The notes beneath the pieces were generated by a model. It was not told where the DNA came from, ran no database searches, and saw only the letters and a list, made by a program, of their open reading frames with translations. Below, piece after piece: positions 9,761-18,726 of a stretch of 64,000 nucleotides of DNA (within the stretch, counting starts at the first letter, position 1; every line of letters begins with the position of its first letter). The DNA comes from Streptomyces diastaticus subsp. diastaticus (GTDB lineage Bacteria > Actinomycetota > Actinomycetes > Streptomycetales > Streptomycetaceae). Location of the stretch: the NCBI RefSeq assembly GCF_011170125.1, contig NZ_BLLN01000005.1, positions 1,364,001-1,428,000 on the forward strand, read 5' to 3'. The position numbers and the translations under genes are program-made.

Positions 9761-10049
9761 CGGTGCCCAAGCCGGGGGACGGATTCTGCGTCCGTTCCGC
9801 GCCCACCTCGGCCGGTTGGCCACCTCATCCGGCCGGGATCCCACCGGGCACCGGGACCTGCCCGACCCGGCCGCTGACCATGCCGCACACCGGTCCGTGA
9901 CCGGCGGATGAGCAGCTCACTCGGCGCCGCCGGGCCACCTCCAAGTGCGGCAATTGACGCCTGCATCAAGAGGTGACCGGCGGCCCGGGCACGCACCGCT
10001 TCACCAGCCCTGACATACACAACCTGACGCTCCATCGAGGCGAGCGTCA
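9761..10049. other. Gene-free spacer after the AMP ligase
   Basis: 289 bp with no supported gene. A short imperfect hairpin just after the ligase stop (about 9777-9795) could help terminate transcription. Nothing else was recognised before the IS110 element. Confidence 0.4.
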
Positions 10050-10327
10050 GAACAGCCCGGCCCCCCCGTTATGTTCTTCGCGGTCCTGCAAGAGGGCCGC
10101 TGGCCTCTGGGCCCGGCATGACTGTGTCCCCCTGTCGAAGGAATGACCTGGGGGGTGGTGTCACCGGGTCCGGGGGTGTTCGTCGGAGACGCTGATCAGA
10201 GGTCCGGCCACCGTCCGGTCCGGTGCAATGCCGGGCAGTTCGCGGGCGGCAGGTCTGCATAACGTGGATGCGCGAGCACGACACCCGAGCCGAGGCCGGC
10301 ACCGTCAACCCCCCTGGAAGGGGCACG
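10050..10327 (+). ncRNA. Candidate bridge-RNA region of the IS110 element
   Basis: This is the non-coding 5' end of the IS110 element, directly upstream of the transposase. In IS110-group elements this position encodes the bridge RNA that pairs with target and donor. The stretch is rich in short complementary G/C runs (around 10120-10240), compatible with a folded RNA. The assignment rests on position and family knowledge; the fold was not computed. Confidence 0.35.
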
Positions 10328-11545
10328 ATGTTCGAGATCGAAGACGTGGGCGTGTTCCTCGGCCTGGACGTCGGCAAGAGCAACCATCACGGCCACGGGC
10401 TCACCCCGGCGGGCAAAAAGGTCTTCGACAAGCCGCTGCCCAACAGCGAGCCGAAACTGCGGGCCGTCTTCGACAAGCTGACCGCGAAGTTCGGCACCGT
10501 GTTGGTGATCGTGGACCAGCCCGCCTCCATCGGCGCCCTGCCGTTGACCGTCGCCCGCGACGCGGGCTGCCGCGTCGCCTACCTGCCCGGCCTGGCCATG
10601 CGCCGCATCGCCGACCTCTACCCCGGAGAGGCCAAGACCGACGCCAAGGACGCGGCCGTCATCGCGGACGCCGCACGGACGATGCCGCACACCCTGCGCT
10701 CCCTGGAACTGACCGACGAGATCACCGCCGAGCTGACCGTCCTGGTCGGCTTCGACCAGGACCTCGCCGCCGAGGCCACCCGCACCAGCAACCGGATACG
10801 CGGCCTGCTCACCCAGTTCCACCCCAGCCTGGAACGCGTCCTCGGACCACGTCTGGACCACCAGGCAATCACCTGGCTCCTGGAGCGCTATGGCTCCCCG
10901 GCCGCCCTGCGCAAGGCCGGCCGCCGCCGGCTCGTGGAACTGATCCGCCCGAAGGCCCCACGCATGGCCGCCCGACTGATCGATGACGTCTTCGACGCGC
11001 TCGACGAGCAGACCGTCGTCGTCCCGGGCACCGGCACCCTGGACATCGTCGTCCCCTCCCTGGCCGCTTCCCTGACCGCCGTGCACACCCAGCGCAGGGC
11101 GATGGAAGCCCAGATCAACACGCTGCTGGAGGCCCACCCTCTTTCCCCGGTCCTGACCTCGATGCCCGGCGTCGGCGTCAGGACCGCCGCCGTCCTGCTG
11201 GTCACCGTCGGCGACGGCACCAGCTACCCCACCGCTGCCCACCTGGCCTCCTACGCTGGCCTCGCCCCCACCACGAAGCAGTCGGGAACCTCCATCCACG
11301 GCGAACACGCACCCCGAGGCGGCAACCGGCAACTCAAACGGGCGATGTTCCTGTCCGCCTTCGCCTGCATGAACGCCGATCCCGCCTCCCGTGCCTACTA
11401 CGACAAGCAACGAGCCCGCGGCAAGACCCATACCCAGGCCCTCCTCCGCCTCGCCCGCCAACGCGTCAGCGTCCTGTTCGCCATGCTCCGCGACGGCACC
11501 TTCTACCAATCCAGGACACCGAACGACGTCGAGCTCGCCGCATAA
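10328..11545 (+). CDS. IS110-family transposase (DEDD)
   Basis: 405-aa recombinase. The N-terminal RuvC-like part has the first acidic residue in LGLDVGKSNHH, a second in VIVDQPAS and the DxxD pair in KTDAKDAAVIAD. The C-terminal transposase_20 domain holds TSMPGVGVRTAAVLL and the catalytic-serine region around TKQSGTSIHG. The ATG at 10328 has the GGAAGGGG RBS; the upstream extension to 10223 has none. It is full length with no visible damage. Confidence 0.93.
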   Translation: MFEIEDVGVFLGLDVGKSNHHGHGLTPAGKKVFDKPLPNSEPKLRAVFDKLTAKFGTVLVIVDQPASIGALPLTVARDAGCRVAYLPGLAMRRIADLYPGEAKTDAKDAAVIADAARTMPHTLRSLELTDEITAELTVLVGFDQDLAAEATRTSNRIRGLLTQFHPSLERVLGPRLDHQAITWLLERYGSPAALRKAGRRRLVELIRPKAPRMAARLIDDVFDALDEQTVVVPGTGTLDIVVPSLAASLTAVHTQRRAMEAQINTLLEAHPLSPVLTSMPGVGVRTAAVLLVTVGDGTSYPTAAHLASYAGLAPTTKQSGTSIHGEHAPRGGNRQLKRAMFLSAFACMNADPASRAYYDKQRARGKTHTQALLRLARQRVSVLFAMLRDGTFYQSRTPNDVELAA

Positions 11546-11769
11546 CCGCAGCAACCCTGAACCACCCCAAACCTGACAGGGACGCCTTGACGAAGGACAT
11601 AGAGGCACCCCCCCCCGAAGGCCCGGGGCACCACCCGTCCGCTTCCCGTCACCGACCCAAACCGCAGGTCAGCCGACATCCGTCCGGCATGCGGCCTGCC
11701 CCACGGCGTGTGCCCATGGAAACATGTCAACGCTTCCCGCCCGGAACCTGGGAAATCAGAGATAGCAGG

Positions 11770-11850
11770 TCAAAGGCCCTTCTTGGCAGGCTCCAGAATT
11801 GCCACGCACTCCACGTGCGAGGTCATCGGAAGGATGTCGACCTGGACGGC
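11770..11850 (-). pseudogene. Displaced 3' end of a 23S rRNA (uracil-C5) methyltransferase gene (attL side)
   Basis: Read leftward this encodes VDILPMTSHVECVAIL then EPAKKGL and a stop at 11770-11772. It parallels FDLFPMTHHVECVAIL then EPVAKGA at the end of the intact methyltransferase (stop at 52737). The orientation is the same as the intact gene. An in-frame stop lies a few codons upstream, so only the tail exists. It is what remains when an element integrates in the 3' end of a gene and displaces the original tail. The two copies are similar but diverged outside a 14-bp core. Confidence 0.75.
11801..11814. other. Candidate attachment core, left copy (attL)
   Basis: GCCACGCACTCCAC is identical to 52768-52781 and in direct orientation. 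It lies inside the methyltransferase tail homology on both sides. Crossover within this core is inferred. Confidence 0.65.
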
Positions 11851-11913
11851 TGCGCACGAAACACCAGGTCAGGCATAGTTTCTCGGCTCGCCCAAGGAGA
11901 CGTACGGGGCTTG

Positions 11914-11935
11914 GAGCGTCAAATGAGCGTCACGA
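11914..11935 (+). repeat. Arm-type repeat, left copy
   Basis: A 22-bp sequence made of two GAGCGTCA units separated by three bases (AAT) is repeated exactly at 52644-52665. It lies about 100 bp inside the left core, where tyrosine integrases bind arm sites. Confidence 0.65.
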
Positions 11936-12062
11936 CCGTGTACTGGCGAAGCGGGGGGACCCGCCGACCTCCTACATCGCCGTTGTAGCGGCCGTGGTTG
12001 TTGACAGCCCGATTCACCCGTACGAAGCACCTCTGCACACGAGACGTCTATAGCGGCCCTAA

Positions 12063-12927
12063 GACCGTGTCCTATGTGGTGAGTCGAGCGAGGCGTTTGT
12101 AGCAGCAGAGGGCGGCGGCGAGGCCGAGGAAGGCCAGGTAGTTGCGGGGATGGCGTTCGTAGCGGTGGTTCAGTCTGCGGTAGCCGGTCAGCCAGGACAT
12201 GGTCCGCTCGATGACCCATCTGCGGCGTCCCAAGCGTTCGCTGGACTCGACTCCCTTGCGGGCGATGCGTACGCCGATGTGCTTGCCCCATAACCATTTC
12301 CGCAGGTGGGGGACGTCGTAGGCTTTGTCCGCATGCAGGCGCTGAGGCTTGAAGTACCGGCTGCGGTGGGGGTCGTGTCTCGTTTGGTGACCCTCGACCA
12401 TCGGCTTCAGCGCGAGGCTGTCGTGGGTGTTGGCCGCGGAGAGGCCGACGAGGAGGGGCAGTCCGTTCGCGTCCGACAGGACGTGCATCTTGGAGCCCGG
12501 CTTGCCCCGGTCCACGGGGCTCGGACCTGTGAGTTCGCCCCCTTTTTAGCCCTCAGGTGGGCGGAGTCGAGCACGGCCCGGGACAGGTCGAGCAGGCCGG
12601 CGTCGTTCAGCCGGTGCAGGATCTCCTCGTGCAGTCGGCCCCACACGCCGGCTCTTGACCAGATCAGGAACCTTCGGTGGGCCGTCGACTTCGATATCCC
12701 GAAGCACGGCGGCAAGGCCCGCCAGGCGCACCCGCTGACCAGGACGTAGATGATCGCGGCGAACAGCGTCTCATCGGGCGTGTCCTGAGTCCCGCCGCCC
12801 TGCGGCCGCACCTTTGACGGTGGGATCAGCGGCTCCGCGATCTCCCACAGCCCGTCCGGAACAATCCAACTCCACGTACCCCGCCCCATGACGAGTCCAA
12901 CGAGCCGACCCCACATAGGACACGGTC
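12063..12927 (-). mobile_element. IS5-family element A, left copy
   Basis: 865 bp with terminal repeats GACCGTGTCCTATGTGG and its complement, flanked by TAA on both sides. The transposase reads leftward. Confidence 0.92.
12072..12916 (-). CDS. IS5-family transposase (element A), frameshifted fusion, left copy
   Basis: Two overlapping frames form one DDE transposase. The N-terminal part holds DETLFAAIIYVLVSGCAWR and VLDSAHLRAKKG. The C-terminal part holds PGSKMHVLSDANG, HADKAYD and RRWVIERTMSW. The frames join at a run of five A and five G, a slippery site for frameshifting. The protein is identical to the right copy. Confidence 0.9.
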
Positions 12928-12930
12928 TAA

Positions 12931-13787
12931 GAGTTCATCTCATTTGGTTGGCTCGGTATTCTGTGCGTCATGGTGGGGATCGTTGAGCGGTTGGTGCCGG
13001 ACGAGTTGTGGGAGTTGTTCCAGCGGGTGGTGCCGGAGGTGCCGTCGAGGCCGCAGGGCGGTGGTCGGCGTCGGCACGGTGACCGGGAAGTGCTGGCCGC
13101 GATCGTCTTCGTGGCCACGTCGGGTTGCACCTGGCAGCAGCTGCCTTCGGCGTCGTTCGGCCCGTCCGGAGCAACGGCCCACCGGCGGTTCTCGGAGTGG
13201 TCGAAGGCCAGGGTGTGGGCCAAGCTCCACCGCCTGGTCCTCGACGAACTCGGCGCCCGCGGCGAGCTGGACTGGTCGCGGTGCGCGATCGACTCGGTGA
13301 ACATGCGGGCCCTGAAAAGGGGGACCTGACAGGTCCGAATCCTGTCGACCGGGGCAAGTACGGTTCGAAGATCCACCTGATCACGGAACGGTCGGGTCTG
13401 CCCATATCCGTCGGCATCTCCGGGGCCAACCTGCACGACAGCCAGGCCCTGATCCCGCTCGTGAAGGGCATCCCGCCGATCCGCTCCCGCCGCGGCCGGC
13501 GACGGCGCAAGCCCGGCAAACTCCACGCCGACAAGGGCTACGACTACTCCCACCTGCGGCGATGGTTACGCGAACGCGGCATCACCCACCGCATCGCCCG
13601 CAAGGGAGTCGAATCCTCGCAACGGCTGGGCCGCCACCGCTGGACCGTGGAGCGCACCATGGCCTGGCTCGCCGGCTGCCGCCGCCTTCACCGACGCTAC
13701 GAACGCAAGGCCGATCACTTCCTCGCCTTCACCAGCATCGCCTGTACCCTCATCTGCTACCGCAGACTCACCAAATGAGATGACTTC
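12931..13787 (+). mobile_element. IS5-family element B, left copy
   Basis: 857 bp. The left end is GAGTTCATCTCATTTGGT; the right end is its near-perfect complement (GAAGTCATCTCATTTGGT read inward). It is flanked by TAA, sharing one TAA with element A. Confidence 0.92.
12970..13778 (+). CDS. IS5-family transposase (element B), frameshifted fusion, left copy
   Basis: The first frame (12970-13329) holds REVLAAIVFVATSGCTWQQL and IDSVNMRALKRG. The second frame, ending at 13778, holds YGSKIHLITERSGLP, HADKGYDYSHL and HRWTVERTMAWL. The switch occurs at AAAAGGGGG (13315-13323). The DDE residues are present once both frames are joined. Confidence 0.9.
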
Positions 13788-13830
13788 TAAGTTGGCCCTC
13801 CCGTCCACGGACCGTCGAGGAGCCGCCGCG

Positions 13831-15279
13831 GTGAAGTACACGTTGACGGAGCCCCAAGTCGACTTGCTCCGTGAGATCGCAGCAGCCTCCAGTGCGATGC
13901 CCATCCCACCTGCCCGGACTCAAACATCCTGGGCCTTGGAACAACGGGACCTGGTCAAGCGGACCTGGCGCGGGAGCGGACACGTCGCCGTAGTCACTGC
14001 GGACGGCCGTTACTACCTCAAACACGGCAAGCATCCGCGAGAGGTACAGGCCGAGAAGGAGAGGCTGAAGGGCGATGCTGCCCAGGCAGCGCTGGCTCCG
14101 ACCACTGGAACCGAGCTGATCTTCCGCCTGCAGTCGGCCTCCGGGAAGATCACGGTTCCCGATCCTGCCGCGCAGACCCGGGGTCGATGGCGGGCGGCGT
14201 ACTACGACGCACTCCACCATGGGCACGTACCCACAGGGCACAAGCTGCGGTGGAACGGCCGAGAGCGCGGAGACTGTGTCTTCACGCTGATTGACGAGGA
14301 AGCCGAGAAGGCCGCTCAGCCTCTTCCCGTGCCGGCCGTCGACGTGCCGGAAATCCTTGATCGACCTCATCGTCTCGTTCGTGTGACGCGCAAGGCTCTC
14401 GGCCGATCACAGAGGGTGACCGACACCAGGGGCAAGCCGGCAGTCATCCCGCTGTACCTGTCGCGTCCCCTCGCCGACCGAGCCCTTCGGATCATGCACG
14501 CACTGTTCACTGAAGCAGAAAGACGCGGCTACACGGTCGAGGCCCAGAGCGATCTGCAACGCGGTGAAGCTGTACACACGGTCGCGATCATGATCCAGTG
14601 CCGGGCCTTTCCCCTCGCTCTCACGGAGCGGACGACCAAGGTCCCGCACGAGCCGACCCCGCAGGAGCGCCGTCAACAGGAGCGCAATCCCTGGACGCGC
14701 CTGCCCAAGTACGACGAAGAGTTCAACGGTCGCCTCGCTCTCGGCGCGCCCTCCGGGAGCTGGTACCAGCACTCGTACTGCTACAGCGACAGCGCCCGGT
14801 GGACATTGGAGTCACGGCTGGGGCACCTACTGCAGAATCTCGAACGCCTTGCGGCGGAAGCCGACCGCCGGGAGCGGGAGAAGGAGCTGCGTGAGGCCGA
14901 ACAGCGGCGCCGCTGGTACGCGGCCGTCGCGCGGGCTCGCGAGCAGCAGATCGAGCAGCACAGGGCGATGATTCTTACCGGGCAGATTCGGGACTGGCGG
15001 CAGGCCGAAGAGATCCGCGCCTTCTGCCAGGCAGCCCGCGCCCGAGCAGGCGAGGCGCCGGTCGCGACGGAGGAGGCGGACTGGCTGGAATGGGCTGAGG
15101 CGTACGCGGTGCAACTCGACCCCTTGAGGGAACCCTTGCGCACTCCTGTGGATCCTCCTGCCGGGCGGGAGGCGCTGCGTGAGCTGGCGAAGATCGATGC
15201 CTACGCCTACGCGTGGCCCTTCGACGCAGACGGCCGCTGGACGCTTCCCGGAGACTGTCCAACCGACCCGCGAACGTAA
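13831..15279 (+). CDS. Unrecognised 482-aa island protein next to the integrase
   Basis: The GTG at 13831 has GAGGAG eight bases upstream, which sets the start; the frame is open slightly earlier into the IS flank. I do not recognise a family. The N-terminus looks like a winged helix (KYTLTEPQVDLLREIAAASS, then DGRYYLKHG). The middle is mixed. Residues of roughly 345-400 are strongly charged with E/R repeats that could form a coiled coil. It converges on the integrase with a terminator between. A replication or excision accessory role is possible from position only. Confidence 0.7.
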   Translation: MKYTLTEPQVDLLREIAAASSAMPIPPARTQTSWALEQRDLVKRTWRGSGHVAVVTADGRYYLKHGKHPREVQAEKERLKGDAAQAALAPTTGTELIFRLQSASGKITVPDPAAQTRGRWRAAYYDALHHGHVPTGHKLRWNGRERGDCVFTLIDEEAEKAAQPLPVPAVDVPEILDRPHRLVRVTRKALGRSQRVTDTRGKPAVIPLYLSRPLADRALRIMHALFTEAERRGYTVEAQSDLQRGEAVHTVAIMIQCRAFPLALTERTTKVPHEPTPQERRQQERNPWTRLPKYDEEFNGRLALGAPSGSWYQHSYCYSDSARWTLESRLGHLLQNLERLAAEADRREREKELREAEQRRRWYAAVARAREQQIEQHRAMILTGQIRDWRQAEEIRAFCQAARARAGEAPVATEEADWLEWAEAYAVQLDPLREPLRTPVDPPAGREALRELAKIDAYAYAWPFDADGRWTLPGDCPTDPRT

Positions 15280-15306
15280 CCCGGCCCGGCTCAACCGGTA
15301 AACGCC

Positions 15307-15339
15307 TTTGCCCTGTCCGTGGAGGACAGGGCAAAGGAA
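15307..15339. terminator. Bidirectional terminator between convergent genes
   Basis: A perfect stem CCTTTGCCCTGTCC with loop GTGGA lies 28 bp after the upstream stop and 4 bp before the integrase stop. Confidence 0.85.
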
Positions 15340-15342
15340 CGT

Positions 15343-16500
15343 TCATGCGACGATGGTGAGCGGGGTTTCCATGCGTTCCCAGGCTCCCAGCACAGCCTTA
15401 TGGGCGTCCGGCTGGAGGTGGGCGTAGCGCTGGGTGGTCTGGAAGCTCTCGTGGCCGAGAAGGTGCTGAACCTCGTAGAGCGAGACTCCCCTCTGGACGA
15501 GCCACGAGGCGCAAGTGTGGCGCATGGAGTGCGGCGGGTAGTGCGGGACGAGCTGCAACTCGCCGTCGTCGCCGAAATGGTAGGCAGCCTCGACAGCAGG
15601 CCACCAGGTCTGCCGACGCCAGTTGCTGTCGGCGAGGAGGCGCCCGGAGCGGCCCTTGGTGATGGTCGTGAAGACCACTGCGTCGCGGTCGAGCCGGTGG
15701 ATGTGGCGTTCGAGGGCTGCGAGGACATGGGGCGGGAGCGGGACCTCCCGGCGGCTCTTGGAGCTCTTGGGGTACTCCTTGATGCCGCTCTTGGTGTTGA
15801 CCTCCACGACGAACAGGCGGGAGCGGCGTGTGTCGATGCGGTGGCGGTGTAGGCCGGAGAGCTCTCCCCAGCGCAGTCCGGTGTAGAAGCCGAGCAGGCA
15901 CATCGTCCGCCAGGCGGGGGCGAGTCCGTCGAGGATGCTCTGCGCCTGGTCGGGCGTGAACCACTGCGGCGGTTTGATCGCGATGGGCGGCAGATCGATG
16001 CTGCGGCACGGGCTCACCGCGATCACATCGTCGTCGACAGCAGCGCGCATGATGGACGACGTCAGGTTGTAGGCCCGCTTGATCGCGGCAGGGCCTGCGC
16101 CCTTCTCGACCAGGGAGCGTATCCAGCTCTGGACGTCCATGCGGGTGATGGCCCGCATCTCCCAGTCAGCCCAGTACGGCATGACGTGGTTCTTGATGCT
16201 GGACGCGTCGCCCCGCAGCGTGTGGGGTTCGACGATGCGGGCGTTCCACCACCGGTCGTGCCACTCCCGGAACGCGATCTCGCCGGCCCGCGGGTCGCGC
16301 ATGCCTCCGCGGGCGAACTGGGTCTCCAGCGCGATGCCCCAGGCCCGCGCCTGGGCCTTGAGGGGGAAGGACTCGCTGAACCGGTCTCCGGCCCGGTTGC
16401 GTACGGTCGCCTGCCATTTGCCGGACTTCAGTTTGCGCAGGTACGCGGTACTACTCCTTTGTTCGGAAGCGGTGAGGTCTGGGCTGGGGCGGGAATTCAC
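15343..16500 (-). CDS. int: Tyrosine site-specific integrase
   Basis: 385-aa phage-type integrase. It has an N-terminal SAM-like core-binding domain (about 75-170) and a catalytic domain with all expected residues: Arg in TGLRWGEL, Lys in SSKSRREVPLP, His/Arg in HSMRHTCASW, His in LLGHES and the Tyr nucleophile in TTQRYAHL. The start overlaps the Xis-like gene by 4 bp (ATGA). It is the only complete integrase in the window, lies about 3.5 kb inside the left att-like core, and is the best candidate for having moved the island. Confidence 0.93.
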   Translation of the reverse strand: MNSRPSPDLTASEQRSSTAYLRKLKSGKWQATVRNRAGDRFSESFPLKAQARAWGIALETQFARGGMRDPRAGEIAFREWHDRWWNARIVEPHTLRGDASSIKNHVMPYWADWEMRAITRMDVQSWIRSLVEKGAGPAAIKRAYNLTSSIMRAAVDDDVIAVSPCRSIDLPPIAIKPPQWFTPDQAQSILDGLAPAWRTMCLLGFYTGLRWGELSGLHRHRIDTRRSRLFVVEVNTKSGIKEYPKSSKSRREVPLPPHVLAALERHIHRLDRDAVVFTTITKGRSGRLLADSNWRRQTWWPAVEAAYHFGDDGELQLVPHYPPHSMRHTCASWLVQRGVSLYEVQHLLGHESFQTTQRYAHLQPDAHKAVLGAWERMETPLTIVA

Positions 16501-16703
16501 CGACGGAGGCGCGGGGAGCCAACCAATCTCCTGGCGATGAACTCCTCAAGCCCGGCAGCAGGGACACGGACGCGAGATCGTTCCGTCCCGGTGCGCAGGT
16601 CGACGACCGGGAGGTCGCCGGCGGCGATGAAGCGGTAGACGGTGCGCCGGTCGACGTCCAGGGCGGCGGCGACAGCGGGAATGGACAGCAAACGGGCAGG
16701 CAT
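16497..16703 (-). CDS. xis: Helix-turn-helix excisionase-like protein
   Basis: 68-aa MerR/excisionase-type winged-helix protein: LLSIPAVAAALDVDRRTVYRFIAAG is the recognition helix, followed by a wing (VVDLRTGTERSRVRV). It overlaps the integrase start by 4 bp, the usual xis-int arrangement, and should set the direction of recombination. Function is inferred from fold and position. Confidence 0.82.
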   Translation of the reverse strand: MPARLLSIPAVAAALDVDRRTVYRFIAAGDLPVVDLRTGTERSRVRVPAAGLEEFIARRLVGSPRLRR

Positions 16704-16934
16704 GCGCGAGTCCTCGGAAACAGAGGGGGGAAAGGCTAAGCAGGTGAATTGATTCAGCCGGGCTGCCGGCAGTCCACGGCGCAGGTCAACCGGCCCTGTA
16801 GGGCAGTGGGAACCAGATCGCTGGGGGTCGAGCCATGTGACACGGCCGCGTGCGGCGTGGACCGCCGACGTTCGAAATGTGCTCGGCGCGTGCTCTTCGC
16901 GCTCGGATCGTGAGTCGGAGCGCGAGAGGGGAAA
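16704..16934. other. Gene-free spacer upstream of xis
   Basis: 231 bp without a supported gene. It must carry the xis-int promoter on the minus strand; no clear -35/-10 pair was recognised. Confidence 0.4.
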
Positions 16935-17609
16935 CTACCGCTCGGGAATGCCCGGAAGGCGCAGGCTCTCTTCCAGGTGCTCCCAGTCGATCTCGATGTC
17001 TTCCAGCCGGAAGCGGTGCGGGTACCGCAGCGCAATCCAGCTCTCACTCACGCCAGCCCACTCGGCGACACCCCACGCAGGAACGCCCGCCTCGAGCCAG
17101 CGGTCCAGACAGGAGTCACGCAGGCTGGAGACCTGCTCCCCCAAGCCCGCCTGCACCTCGTCCGGGCTCAACACCGCTTGGCGAGCGCGCCTCCACGCCC
17201 TCTTGTATTCGGAGGACGCCAACGCCCCACCCCGCTCGGCCGGGAACAGCAGGTCTTCAGCTTCCAAACCCGCCTCGTCGATCCAGCGCCTCAGCACACC
17301 CACGACGTCCGGGGAGACAGGAACCCTCCGGCTCTCGCCGGCACGGACCAACACCTCCCCGAACTCCCCGTCCGGGAGCGTCACGTCCTGCACCCGTACC
17401 GAGACTGCTTCACCCGGCGAAAGGGCGGTGCCCGCCATAGCGGCGAGGAAAGGGAAAACGGCTCCCGAAGATTCCTCCTGGAGCCACTCCAGAAGGGCGC
17501 GAACATGGTCCGCAGAGAGCAAGGACGATTCACCTATTGCCAGCTTCGACAAGCTACATGACTCCTCACACGAGACATCGGGATGCGTCGGCATCCCCTG
17601 GTCACTCAA
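16935..17609 (-). CDS. Tyrosine-recombinase-like protein lacking catalytic residues
   Basis: 224-aa protein whose order of elements follows a tyrosine recombinase catalytic domain, but the key residues are altered. The first Arg position reads TALSPGEAVSV. The HxxR box reads SSLRDSCLDRW, with Asp in place of His. The GH box reads AEWAGVSES, without His. No tyrosine follows in the usual QRY setting. It may act as a DNA-binding accessory factor or be a decaying gene. The frame starts at a TTG with no RBS; the internal ATG at about 17594 (MPTHPD) is an alternative. Confidence 0.6.
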   Translation of the reverse strand: MSDQGMPTHPDVSCEESCSLSKLAIGESSLLSADHVRALLEWLQEESSGAVFPFLAAMAGTALSPGEAVSVRVQDVTLPDGEFGEVLVRAGESRRVPVSPDVVGVLRRWIDEAGLEAEDLLFPAERGGALASSEYKRAWRRARQAVLSPDEVQAGLGEQVSSLRDSCLDRWLEAGVPAWGVAEWAGVSESWIALRYPHRFRLEDIEIDWEHLEESLRLPGIPER

Positions 17610-17623
17610 TGGTCTGCAGAAGC

Positions 17624-17646
17624 GCCGGTTTGGCCAACCGGCGATC
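17624..17646 (-). repeat. 23-bp near-palindrome repeated at 51132-51154
   Basis: A near-palindrome around GGTTGGCCAAACC, followed on one side by a partly conserved GCAACATAG stretch. It recurs in the opposite orientation near the right end of the island. Confidence 0.6.
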
Positions 17647-17866
17647 GTCGGCTATGTTGCGCCCGCGACGCACCTCTCGCGGTCCCGACTGATCCGCAGA
17701 GAGCAGGTTCTGCTTTCTCAAAACCGCTCTAGGTTTGCTTCCTTCGCCGAGTTAATCCAGTCCGTATGGGACTCAATGTGTCTGCTGTCGGCGAATCTGT
17801 CCGAACCCACCCATACCTGCCCCTCGGTGACCAAGGGAACGCGAGGATAGAGCAGGCGCCTTCTAA

Positions 17867-18723
17867 GAAGTCATCTCATTTGGTGAGTCTGCGGTAGCAG
17901 ATGAGGGTACAGGCGATGCTGGTGAAGGCGAGGAAGTGATCGGCCTTGCGTTCGTAGCGTCGGTGAAGGCGGCGGCAGCCGGCGAGCCAGGCCATGGTGC
18001 GCTCCACGGTCCAGCGGTGGCGGCCCAGCCGTTGCGAGGATTCGACTCCCTTGCGGGCGATGCGGTGGGTGATGCCGCGTTCGCGTAACCATCGCCGCAG
18101 GTGGGAGTAGTCGTAGCCCTTGTCGGCGTGGAGTTTGCCGGGCTTGCGCCGTCGCCGGCCGCGGCGGGAGCGGATCGGCGGGATGCCCTTCACGAGCGGG
18201 ATCAGGGCCTGGCTGTCGTGCAGGTTGGCCCCGGAGATGCCGACGGATATGGGCAGACCCGACCGTTCCGTGATCAGGTGGATCTTCGAACCGTACTTGC
18301 CCCGGTCGACAGGATTCGGACCTGTCAGGTCCCCCTTTTCAGGGCCCGCATGTTCACCGAGTCGATCGCGCACCGCGACCAGTCCAGCTCGCCGCGGGCG
18401 CCGAGTTCGTCGAGGACCAGGCGGTGGAGCTTGGCCCACACCCTGGCCTTCGACCACTCCGAGAACCGCCGGTGGGCCGTTGCTCCGGACGGGCCGAACG
18501 ACGCCGAAGGCAGCTGCTGCCAGGTGCAACCCGACGTGGCCACGAAGACGATCGCGGCCAGCACTTCCCGGTCACCGTGCCGACGCCGACCACCGCCCTG
18601 CGGCCTCGACGGCACCTCCGGCACCACCCGCTGGAACAACTCCCACAACTCGTCCGGCACCAACCGCTCAACGATCCCCACCATGACGCACAGAATACCG
18701 AGCCAACCAAATGAGATGAACTC
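17867..18723 (-). mobile_element. IS5-family element B, right copy
   Basis: 857 bp, same ends as the left copy, flanked by TAA at 17864-17866 and 18724-18726. Confidence 0.92.
17876..18684 (-). CDS. IS5-family transposase (element B), frameshifted fusion, right copy
   Basis: Same protein as the left copy. Two frames join at the complement of AAAAGGGGG. Intact DDE residues. Confidence 0.9.
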
Positions 18724-18726
18724 TAA

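Larger units (their letters stand above)
10050..11590 (+). mobile_element. IS110-family element (ends approximate)
   Basis: An IS110 transposase is flanked by about 270 bp of gene-free DNA upstream and a short tail downstream. IS110 elements lack terminal inverted repeats and visible target duplications, so the ends are estimated from the gene layout. It sits between the peptide cluster and the left edge of the island. Confidence 0.6.
12060..13790 (+). repeat. 1731-bp inverted repeat, left arm (two tandem IS5-family elements)
   Basis: TAA, element A, TAA, element B, TAA. The block recurs in inverted orientation at 17864-19594; the element lengths match (865 and 857 bp) and the encoded proteins are the same. 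The two arms enclose the integrase region like a composite transposon. Confidence 0.9.

Noticed and set aside
10196..11608. 470-aa minus-strand frame
   Set aside because: Antisense of the IS110 transposase.
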